NCBI GenBank assembly: GCA_009763385.1
Contig: CM019831.1
Coordinates: forward strand, 83,859,845-83,923,844
DNA: 64,000 bases
Reading direction: 5' to 3'
From: Coix lacryma-jobi var. lacryma-jobi
Lineage: Eukaryota; Streptophyta; Magnoliopsida; Poales; Poaceae
Program-made: the position numbers and the translations under genes
The notes under the pieces: generated by a model
Databases searched by the model: none
What the model was told of the DNA's origin: nothing
What the model saw: the letters and a program-made list of their open reading frames with translations, nothing else
Shown here: positions 54,663 to 64,000 of the stretch, in pieces
Position numbering within the stretch: position 1 is the stretch's first letter
How the letters are laid out: each line of letters starts with the position of its first letter

Positions 54663-56165
54663 ATCTCCCCCTTGATGAGTGCATTGTCAACTACCAACAC
54701 AAATCATAATGGAATAGAAGAAGGAAGAAGAAGGAGAGAGAACTCGTCCAAATGACCCAAAAGCAAAACAAAGCCAGAAGAAGGTCAAGTGAAGAAGCAG
54801 AACAACTTGGTCCCCAAAGACATGGGCAACGGCTCGACGCAACCAAGCAAAGCAAAGCTAGCCCTCAAGAAGAGGTAGAACAGGCTCAACACCGCTAGCG
54901 AGAAAGCTTGATACCAACTGAAAAACCAATTGAAATTCAAGCAAAATAGAGCTAGCCCTCAAGATGAGGCAGATCGGGCTCAACACCGCTAGCGAGAAAG
55001 CTCGATACCAACTGTAGAGCACAAAGGCAAAGGCGCTAGTCCCTCAAGAAAGAGGCACAAAGGCTCAACACAACTAGCAGAAACGCTCCGAACCAATTGG
55101 AAAATTCAAAATCCTCAAAATCCGAGCCAGCTCAAACTCCCCCTCCAAATTTCTCCCCCTTAGTTGAAAATGCTCTATCAAGTATCTCCCCTCCAAATGC
55201 ATATGAGTCCAAAATGCAAGCTAGCAGCTTCAGGAATATAGTCCAGAGAATGAGAAGATGCTCTACATAGTATAACTCCAATGACTCAACAGGAACCATA
55301 CAAGCTAGCAAAGGCTCAAACTGATCACCAAATACGAAATATGAACATTTGAGTAAAGTGAGCAGTTTTTATCCAAAAAGGTATTTACCATCAAAATAGC
55401 ACTAAACATGTATAGACAGGAAGTCAAACAAGTGCTAAACATGTATACAAAGTGAACTACCCCTAGCAAGGTTCAATCATCATGCTATAGAATGAAACAT
55501 AGACTTGTGTATTCAAAATTTTATCAGAGTTGCAGCGGTTAAAATACACAAGTTCAAATTTCAGCATGTGATTGCGAGAGGTTGAAAGCTTGTCATTGCC
55601 TAACTTTTCAACTGTGTGAAGCCTATGCAGAAGCAATCAGAAGCTTAACGCAACAGTTTCGGTCATACACTACACAGCTCAAGTTTAGCTCAAAGTGCAA
55701 TGAGAAATAGTCTCGATACTGTGATGTGCTGACAAGCAATCCCATCTCGATCTTTCCAAATCACTTTACTTGGTTCAAATTTAAGGCAAAATATGAACAT
55801 ACCAAGCAAGTGAATGACTCAGAACTAGAGACATAGCAACCTAGCATATATGAAAAGCACAAGTGAATTCAACACATTCTACACATGCTAGTTGCATATC
55901 TCAATGGTGAACAATTTCAAGTTTTAAGGTCATTAGGCAAGTTCACCATTCATAAAATAGCTCAGCTCACAACATGTATCAGTGATCAGAAAGAGCATAA
56001 GCTACAAGCATCACCATATAGCATCGGAGTGCACTTAGACAAAGCATAATCACATTCTAGAGATTATATACATGAAGCTCAGAAAGTAAAAAGGCATGAT
56101 GAAATGCACAAGCTAAAAGAGAAAAGTCAGTCTATGATACACAAGAATCAAAATGTTTCCCCCAA
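54663..56165 (-). other. 3' untranslated region of E with polypurine tract
   Basis: The tract ATCTCCCCCTTGA (54663-54675; minus TCAAGGGGGAGAT) is followed by the hairpin array (54806-55080; arms CTTGG/CCAAG, GCTAG/CTAGC twice, GCTAGT/ACTAGC), then CTCCCC runs near 55137, 55155 and 55188, and sequence collinear with F and A. No coding sequence seen. Confidence 0.83.
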
Positions 56166-57106
56166 CTAAAAGGGGAAATATACACCAAGCTCACCAATCA
56201 ACCTAGCAAAAGTTGATTGGTCCAAAGGCTTGGTAAAAATATCAGCCAACTGATGATGAGTATCGACATGGTGGAGGTCGATATCACCCTTCTCATAATG
56301 GTCTCGCAAGAAATGAAAGCGCACATCAATGTGTTTGTTCTTGGAGTGCAGCACGAGGTTCTTAGCAACGCTAATAGCACTCGTGTTGTCACAAAGCAAA
56401 GGAACGCAAGAAAAGCTCAGACCAAAATCACGCAAAGTGCCCATCATCCAAAGCAATTGAGAACAGCAGCTAGCCGCACCAACATACTCAGCCTCCGTGG
56501 TAGATTGGGCGACACTAGACTGCTTGCGAGAAGACCACGATACAAGAGAAGAACCAATAAACTGACAAGTCCCAGAAGTGGAATTGCGATCAAGTCGGCA
56601 ACTAGCAAAATCGGCATTAGAATAACCGCAAAGGGAAAGGGTGGAGGAAGCAGAATACCAAATCCCAAACTCAGGTGTGAAGCATAAGTACCTCATAATG
56701 CGCTTGACCGCCTGACGGTGAGAGGTGCGCGGCGACGACTGAAATCGCGTGCAAAGACACACCGCGAACTGGATGTCCGGGCGTATCGCCGTCAGGTACA
56801 GCAGCGACCCGATCATACTCCAGTACTCCTTCTGGTACACTGCTTCTGCATCCTTGTCCACATCTAGGGTCGTCGTGGTCGACAAGGGTGTTGGAAGAGG
56901 CTTAGCCTCACCCATATCGAATTTCTTCAGGATATCCTTGGTATACTTACCCTGGTGCACAAACGTTCCCTCTCCAGATTGCTTGATTTGCAACCCAAGG
57001 AAAAACGTCAACTCGCCCATCATGCTCATCTCAAACTCCCTGCTCATAGTGTCTGCAAACTTGGCAACCAAAGCATGAGAAGAACCACCGAAAATGATAT
57101 CATCCA
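56166..57106 (-). CDS. pol: E pol, C-terminal part: end of reverse transcriptase and RNase H
   Basis: About 313 residues are open to the stop at 56166-56168. It begins in the catalytic YVDD motif (DDIIFGG) at the M insertion site. Reverse-transcriptase thumb motifs follow (MGELTFFLGLQIKQ), then RNase H with GYSNADFAS, TTEAEYVGA, CDNTSAI and KHIDVRFHFL. The first Asp of GYSDADFAG, which aligns with a catalytic residue of Ty1-copia RNase H, is Asn here. The other catalytic positions look kept. The end YFPF matches A and F. Confidence 0.92.
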
Positions 57107-59028
57107 TGTTGATGCTCCTTAAACACCTGTTTCACCATCAACATTTTACCCTAAAATTCACCAAAAAGGCATGAAATGTAGTCAAATAGGTTTCAAACTA
57201 ACCGAATTCCACATGTCCATAGATTTTGATTTGAATGCAGGATTTGAACCAAATTTGGATATTTGAACCACCAAAGGCCAAGCCCACTCAGCAGGGCCCA
57301 ATTGGGCCTCAGGGGGGTGGCGCCCGCCACTTGAGTTGGACCAAATCCACTCCCAGCCACGTCACTGATCCGTGTGACCTCCCCAAGGCCAATTCCTGGC
57401 CCTTGGTCACTAGATCGGTTGAATCGGATGGCTCGGGAGGCGGGTGACGCGGATCGTGCCCTAGATTGGACAAGAGGCGCTTATGGTTTGAGCCACCGAC
57501 CTAACCACCGCCTTGGAGGACCCCCTGGATGCCCTCGGTTGAATGGCAGTTCAATCGGAAGGTTAGGGGTGGCGGCCGCCACCTGACTCAGCCCTAGGTC
57601 GGCTGCCTCCCCCCTATAAGTACCCCCCTCACTCCACAAGGCTATAAATACCCCCCTGGAGGCGTCACTTCATTGGAAGGAAGCAAGGAAGCAAAGGAAG
57701 CAAAGAAAGCAAGGCTAGAGCTAGAGAGCTAAGAGCTTAGGGTTTAGCCAACCTTAGGCAAGTAGGTAGCTAGTAGAGCAAGGCATCCTTGCCTCATTGC
57801 CCTCGCGAAAGCGCTGCTCAAGGCTTAGCTCAAGAGTAGAAGCGTGCGAGTGATCGGTCCTGGAGCTAGGAAGAGTCTTCCTTCATCTCCAGTTCAGGTT
57901 TTGCTCTTGTTACTCAAGCACTTTACTATATTCTAGTTCATCATTTCAAGTACTACTTTATTCTACTTACCAGTATTGAGTAGTATACTTGATTGATTGC
58001 TTGAGTGCCTAGCTATCCTACAGTTCAATTCACTTAGCCATAGTAGTTAATCTCTAGTGTGCTTAGTGATTGATCTTTGCCAATAGGTTGCTTAGTTAGT
58101 TTAGTGTTTATCTTTTTATGTCAAGTATTTGCTCTGACGTCCGCAAGGGTGTCTCTATTCTAGGCTAGGATAGAGATAGTTAGAATATAATTAAGCGTGG
58201 TGCTTAGTTATAGACTTACCTTCAGATACGGCTGGACCCCCGGATAGCTGTGGTAGCAAGCAGGTGGTGACAGCCCTGTGCGCCTTGAATTCCACCACGT
58301 AGTTGGCCCAGTTTAATAGTAAGGCTTGTTGTGCTAGCGTTCAACCTAAGTCAGAGGTAAAGGCTATTACGCCTCGGTACTTGACAAGATAGAAATAAAA
58401 CTATACTTAACTTGGTTGTTTATTTGGCATTTGCCTATCTTGCTTCGTAGTTATCTAGTAGTAGTTATTATTTATTAGTTAGTTATATTAGTTATCCTTA
58501 GTTATCTTTTCCCCCGATCTATCTATCCATCCACCTTACCTTAACCATTCATTTCATCCTTACCTATCCACCCATATATTCTTTCTAGCCTTTCATCTCC
58601 TCTCTTCTCTTCTCTCCTTTCCCTTTCTTATTCTTCGACTCTCATCCCCTCCTTGACTCGACTCATACACCACCCTAGCCTTCCTTTGGGATCAAATAAA
58701 TCGACACCTGGTACTCCCAGGCGAAGTGCTACTACGATAGTTCTATGCGCTTGCAGAATCTCCTCTAGGTAGATTGCAATCTCTCTAGCTAGCTCCTACT
58801 AGTGTTGAGATTGACAACCCCATTTGACATTAGTAGATAGCTGCTTTAGCTTCACTCCTTTAGGTATAGTGACTGGACTTGCTACAAGCATTTTTGGCGC
58901 CGTTGCCAGGGGTAGATTCCATAGTCTACTCCTAGTCACGACGTTGGCAAGTGTCAACAAGCATTTCTGGGCCGTTACCGGGGATAGTTGTCTAGCTCTA
59001 TCTTTAGTGAAGTTATGAATTACCAACA
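57107..59028 (+). mobile_element. Element M: solo Athila-type LTR in the YVDD motif of E
   Basis: 1,922 bp from TGTTGATGC to TTACCAACA, with the duplication ATCCA on both sides (57102-57106, 59029-59033). TATA box at 57643-57650. The U5 end has the two primer-site-like repeats (about 58885-58907 and 58960-58985). Opposite orientation to K, D and N. Confidence 0.96.
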
Positions 59029-61293
59029 ATCCACGTAAATCTGGACCAAGAGAGTGTCATTGCCTTGCTTGAGGAGAAAAAACGTTTTATCCACACATCC
59101 CATTTTAAAACCCTTAGCAAGCAAAAAGGTTTTCATCCTATCACACCAGGCTCTAGGGGCTTGTTTCAAACCATACAAAGCTTTGTGAAGTTTAAAAAGA
59201 TGGTTTGGAAACTTGGGATTTTCGAAACCGGGAGGTTGTTTCACATACTTCTCTTCTTCTATGTAGCCGTTTAAGAAGGCACTCTTGACATCCATTTGAA
59301 AAAGTTTAAACCCTTTGGATGCAGCAAAAGCCAACAGTATCCTAATAGCCTCCAAACGAGCTACAGGAGCAAAAGTCTCCTCATAGTCTATCCCCTCCTT
59401 CTGACTATACCCCTGGGCTACAAGTCTGGCCTTGTTTCTCACAACATGGCCATCCTCTCCTTGTTTGTCTTTGAAAACCCATTTTGTACCAATAGGGTGA
59501 CACTCAGGAGGAGGTGGAACCAAAACCCAAACCCGATTTCTTTCAAAATTTTCTAACTCCTCATGCATGGCATTGACCCAATCTGGATCAGATAAAGCGT
59601 GTCCAACATCTCGGGGTTCAAAATCAGCAACAAATGCAGAATGAGCAAAGTGAGAGATTTGTTGTGACCTTGACCGAGTGACGCCGATGCTGCCGATCAT
59701 CTGTTGAGGCGGGTGTTGGCGCTGAATGTGTCGTGGCGCCTCCCGAATTGAAGAAACCTCCCCCTCAACAGCAGCTGGTGCCTCCTCGGGTATAAAAGGT
59801 ACTGCTCGAGGTGGCGGATCCCATGGCCCCCAAGTAATCGACGAAGAGGGGTTGGAGCCATGAGTCGTCGTAGTAGAAGCCGATGCTTGCAGCACAGCAG
59901 GTGGAGGTGGTGCTGGATCATCCATCCCTTCAGCACCCTCGTCCTCGTCATCAAAAAGAGGCTCACCAACCTCATGATCACCTGCATGCTCAAAATAAGA
60001 AGAAGGACAAACCATGGTCTCATCGAAGGTGACATCTGATGTCTCCATGACTCGGTTAGTATCAAGGTTAAGTACACGATATGCGCGAGTATGAGTGCCA
60101 TAACCCAAAAATACACCATCAGAGGAATGAGACTCAAACTTGTCCAAGCTGCCTTTCTTGAGTATAAAACAATGGCAACCAAAAACTCTAAAATAACTCA
60201 CTTTGGGCTGTTTTCCAAAACGCAACTCATAAGAAGTCTTTTTCAAGAAAACTCGGAGAAAAATGCGATTGGAAATATAGCATGTAGTGTTCATAGCTTC
60301 GGCCCAATATCGCCTAGGAGTCCTATGCTCATCGAGCATCGTCCTGGACATCTCTACAAGGGTCCGATTCTTCCTCTCTACAATACCACTTTGTGGCGGT
60401 GTGTAGGGGGAAGAAAACTGATGCTCTAAACCCAAAGAGTTACAAAACTTCTCAAAATCCGAATTCTTAAATTCGGAACCATTATCACTCTGAATTGCTC
60501 GCATTGAGTTCATAGGGAACTCATTCTGAAGACGCAAAATCAGATTATGAGCAAAGGAGAAAGTCTCAGTTTTCTCTGCTAAAAAGAAAACCCACAAATA
60601 TCTCGAAAAATCATCAACAGCAACAAGAACGTACCACTTCCCCCCAACCGAGCTCACCCGAGCCGGACCAATGAGGTCCATGTGCAAAAGCTCTCCAGGG
60701 CGCTTAGTCATGACCTGAGTCACTGGATGGTGGGGAGCAGCTACCATCTTCCTATGTCTACAAGAATGGCAAACAAGATCCTTCTCCATGGACAACTTGT
60801 GCAATCCTCGGATTAGGCCAAGTGAGCTAAGTCTTGCTAGCAAGTCGAAGCTCAGGTGACCGAGTCTCCTATGCCACTTCCAAAGAACAGAGGAGGAAGG
60901 TCCAGCCAAAAGACAACGAGAAATTCCAAACGATTCCGAGAAATTCGCACGAAAGACTTTTCCAAAGGGCGAAATCAAACATACAAGATTGCCCTGAGGA
61001 TGCAAAATGTGACTGAGATTTGGTTTAAAACGAATCTCATAGTCAGCATCGAAAAGTTGCAAAACAGAAAGAAGGTTAAAATGCAAGTTAGAAACAAGAG
61101 CAACATCACGCAACACAAAGTGCTTATTAACTCGCACGGACCCACGAGACAATACCTTACCTTTGCTATTGTCGCCGAAGGTGATAAACTCCTTTTCGGC
61201 AATAGGACTGAGAATGGAGAACCACTTGGAGTTTCCGGTCATGTGCCTCGAGCACCCGGAATCCACCAACCAAACATTCTGCAATCGTTTTAC
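59029..61293 (-). CDS. pol: E pol, N-terminal part: protease, integrase, most of reverse transcriptase
   Basis: About 754 residues without a break. Counting from MQNVWLVDSGC (the residue before the Met is Leu in A and F): protease DSG at residues 8-10; integrase zinc site H138, H143, C172, C175; catalytic D203, D267, E303, giving the D,D-35-E spacing. Then an acidic linker with DDEDEGAEGMDD, and reverse transcriptase with MDVKSAFLNGY and YGLKQAPRAW, ending at QIYVD where M cuts the motif. Pol starts in the frame right after the AG at 61294; no in-frame ATG fits as a natural start there. This supports splicing or another way to join it to gag. Confidence 0.93.
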
Positions 61294-64000
61294 CTACATC
61301 AATAAAAAGACATAGGGTGAGCATACGGTCCAACACTGAGGTTAGTGAAGTAGGAAGAATACCAGGGTTGGGCCGGGTGCTCAAAAGAACGGTTAGTAGC
61401 AAAACCATTCCTACCACGCCTACGGGGAAAGCGATCACCACGTATAGGACAACGTGGTCCGCTAAGGGAAGAGCGTCCATCGCGATACTCAAAACACGGT
61501 GGGGGAAAATGCTTAACAGCAAAGCCACCGCCACAGGGTCCATAGCCACCAAAATCTAGCTCCCACCGGGTACGACCTCCTTGCTGCCTAGGCCTAGGAA
61601 CTTGAGGCATGGGACCTCTAGGCCTAGCAACACGCCTCTGAACATTCGGCACATGCACATCATGGAAAGGATGGTACATGTCCGTGTTGTTCATCTCCTT
61701 GGCACGGCGCTCCTCTCTCTTGCGCCGAAAGCAAAACTCACTCAAGTGTCCATCTCTCCCACAATGCTAACAATGGTACCTCACCGCTCTCATAGAGGTT
61801 GTTGGTACTCACGGTAGTGGGTGTGGATCACTTTGCCCTTTTGTGGCATAAGCTCCTCCTGGGTAGGTGGCATTGTGTCTAGCTTGTTCTTGAGGTGGTT
61901 GGGCTTGGGAGACCACACTTGTTTCTTGGGTGGAGCTCTCAGAGGTTCCTCATACACTCCATCTTTGGTGTTAGGCTTGAGAGGCTCTTTGGGTGGAATC
62001 TTAGTAAGTTTGGGAGTAGTGGTGGAGTTCGGTGTTGGTAGTTCTTAACTTCACTAAAGATAGAGCTAGGCAACTACCCCCGGTAACGGCCCAGAAATGC
62101 TTGTTGACACTGCTAATGTCGTTACTAGGAGTAGACTATGGAATCTATCCCTGGCAACGACGCCATAAATGCTTGTAGCAAGTCCAGTCACTATACCTAA
62201 AGGAGTGAAGCTAAAGCAGCTATCTACTAATGTCAAATGGGGTTGTCAATCCCGACACTAGTAGAAGCTAGCTAGAGAGATTGCAATCTACCTAGAGGAG
62301 ATTCTGCAAGCGCACAGAACTATCGTAGTAGCACTTCGCCTGTGAGTACTAGGTGTCGATTTATTTGATCCCAAAGGAAGGCTAGGCTGGTGTATGAGTC
62401 GAGTCAAGGAGGGGATGAGAGTCGAAGAATAAGAAAGGGAAAAGGAGAGAAGAGAAGAGAGGAGATGAAAGGCTAGAAAGAATTTATGAGTGGATAGGTA
62501 AGGATGAAATGAATGGTTAAGGTAAGGTGGATAGACAGGTAGATAGGGGGAATAAGATAACTAAGGATAAGTAATATAACTAACTAATAACTAATAACTA
62601 CTCCTAGATAACTACGAAGAAAGGTAGGCAAATGCCAAATAAGCAACCAAGTTAAGTATAGTTTTATTCCTATCTTGTCAAGTACCGAGGCGTACTAGCC
62701 TTTACCACTGACTTAGGTTGAACGCTAGCACAACGAGCCTTACTGTTAAACTAGACCAACTACGTGGTGGAATTCAAGGCGCACAGGGCTGTCACCACCT
62801 GCTTGCTACCACAACTATCCGGGGGTCGAGCCGTATCTGAAGGTAAGTCTATAACTAAGCACTACGCCTAATTATATTCTATCTATCTCTATCCTGGCCT
62901 AGAATAGAGACACCCTTGCGGACGTCAGAGCAAATACTTGACTTAATAAGATAAACACTAAACTAACTAAGTAACCTATTGGCAAAGATCAAACACTATG
63001 CACACTAGAGATTAACTACTTTGGCTAAGTGAATTGAACTGTAGGATAGCTAGGTACTCAAGCAATCAATCAGGTATACTACTCAATACTGGTAAGTAGA
63101 ATAAAGTAATACTTGAAATGATGAACTAGAATATAGTAAAGTGCTTGAGTTACAAGAGCAAAACCTAAACCGGAGATGAAGGAAGACTCTTCCCAACTCC
63201 AGGACCGATTACTCGCACGCTTCTACTCTTGAGCTAAGCCTTGAGCAGCGCTTCAGCGAGGGCAATGAGGCAAGGATGCCTTGCTCTACTAGCGACCTAC
63301 TTGCCTAAGCTTGGCTAAATCCTAAGCCATTAGCTCTCTAGCTTTAGCCTTGCTTTCTTTCCATTCCTTGCTTTCCTTGCTTGAAATAATGTGACGCCTC
63401 CAGGGGGGTATTTATAGTAGAGAGGTGGAGTAGGGGCTACTCCACCGCCACATCATCGATCCGCGTGATGATGGATGAGAGCCCTTGGATCATAACCTCC
63501 TTCAGATCAATTGTGGAGAAGAATTAAGCATGTGCTTCTTTAATTCAACATGTGCTTCTTTGCATGGCGGCATGAATGATCCACGCCACTCCCTCCTGAG
63601 CCCTCCGATGCCACCGACCTAGTGACCAAGGGCTGAGATTTGGCCCTGGGGTGGTCACACGGATCAGTGACATGGCAGGGGAGAAGTTTGGGCGCCACCT
63701 AGGTGGCGGGCGCCACCCCACTAGGGCCCAAATGGGCCCTGGTGAGTGGGCTCGGCCCCTGGTGGGTCCATTCTCCAAATTTGGTCCAAATCCTGCATTC
63801 AAATAAAAATCTATGGACATGTGGAATTTGGTTAGTTTGAAACCTATTTGACTACTTTTTATGCCTTTTTGGTGAATTTTTGGGTAAAATGTTGATGGTA
63901 AAACAAGAGTTTAAGGACCATCAACATTCGGCTTCTCACTCGGGTTAAGACCACTAAACTCTCCAACCTTGCCAAAAGAAGAAGCGCACTAAACACCCTG
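61294..64000 (-). pseudogene. gag: Gag cassette of E (intron-like region, 3' part), split by N
   Basis: Reading down the minus strand from the window edge, it matches A 29800-30573: GLNP...EKP region at 63932-64000, then after N the KPNTKDGV to GKVI stretch (62027-61800), a stop TAG at 61769-61767 just after YHC where A has GAG, the knuckle HCGRDGHLSEFC, with the His that A has lost, and the end YAHPMSFY with TGA at 61301-61299. The acceptor TGATGTAG ends at 61294. The donor is outside the window. Confidence 0.85.
62033..63926 (-). mobile_element. Element N: solo Athila-type LTR in the E gag cassette
   Basis: 1,894 bp, plus-strand ends TGTTGGTAG and CCATCAACA, with the duplication TTCGG on both sides (62028-62032, 63927-63931). 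TATA box at 63410-63416 (minus). It is very close to the D LTRs in sequence. Confidence 0.96.

Larger units (their letters stand above)
52632..64000 (-). mobile_element. Element E: SIRE-like copia element, 5' end outside the window, hit by M and N
   Basis: Minus strand: 3' LTR 52632-54662, polypurine tract, 3' UTR, pol (61293 down to 56166, split by M), gag cassette (from 61294 upward, split by N) to the window end. One copy of the target duplication would be TCATG at 52627-52631. It inserted in the gypsy gag J. Pol has no stop or frameshift apart from the M insertion, so it is the best preserved copia here. Confidence 0.93.

Noticed and set aside
54221..54709. Plus-strand open frame of 162 codons in the E LTR
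   Set aside because: Antisense to the LTR and produced by the hairpin array and GC-rich U3; no conservation as protein in the other LTRs.

Overview
The window looks like repetitive heterochromatin of a large grass (Poaceae) nuclear genome. I can assign essentially all of it to nested LTR retrotransposons. I see no host gene, tRNA gene, functional rRNA gene or CRISPR array. The grass assignment is an inference from the element families: long-LTR Tekay-type chromovirus, SIRE/Maximus-type Ty1-copia with long 3' untranslated regions, Athila-type Ty3-gypsy, and a Cassandra-type miniature element. The species cannot be fixed.

Element labels used below. T (1-3641, +): 3' end of a Tekay/Del-type gypsy element. 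H (3642-6914, +): 3' end of an Athila-type element, interrupted by T. F (6915-14902, +): copia element whose 5' gag was hit by H. G (14903-17455, +): copia 3' end hit by F. C (17456-44101, +): copia 3' end hit by G, whose 3' LTR was hit by B. B (18406-42852, -): gag-only copia with both LTRs and the duplication CGACG. K (24384-38479, -): solo Athila LTR inside B gag, duplication TGGGT. A (25947-38059, +): full-length copia inside K, duplication GTCCA. Cas (31976-32741, -): Cassandra-type element inside A pol, duplication GGCTT. D (44102-51542, -): Athila-type element with gag and protease only. J (51543-52631, -): fragment of another gypsy gag. E (52632 to the window end, -): copia element, hit by solo Athila LTRs M (57107-59028, duplication ATCCA) and N (62033-63926, duplication TTCGG). 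Six pairs of 5-bp target-site duplications can be read directly, so the nesting is well supported.

The most interesting signal is in the copia elements A, E and F. In A and E, gag ends with a stop just before pol. The three bases-worth of context carry TGA and TAA in the gag frame and TAG in the pol frame, so neither read-through nor one frameshift can make Gag-Pol. Element F lacks exactly the 1,382 bp that run from a GT to an AG in A, and in F gag runs in frame into pol. The simplest reading is a retained coding intron: unspliced RNA encodes a long Gag with a CxxC coiled-coil and a second zinc knuckle, and spliced RNA encodes Gag-Pol. F would be a reverse-transcribed spliced copy. Element B carries a stand-alone version of the cassette-encoded protein.

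Three further non-coding patterns recur. (1) Every copia LTR carries a U3-side array of about six to nine short hairpins whose two arms change together while the loop stays constant. (2) The copia 3' untranslated regions carry a second array of larger hairpins. (3) The Athila LTRs end in two diverged copies of their own tRNA-Asp primer-binding site, spaced about 70 bp apart and in register with the real site.

Open reading frames on the opposite strands, and those in the GC-rich part of the T LTR, are treated as shadows. All coding regions are pseudogenes or fragments, except that E pol was uninterrupted until LTR M landed in it.
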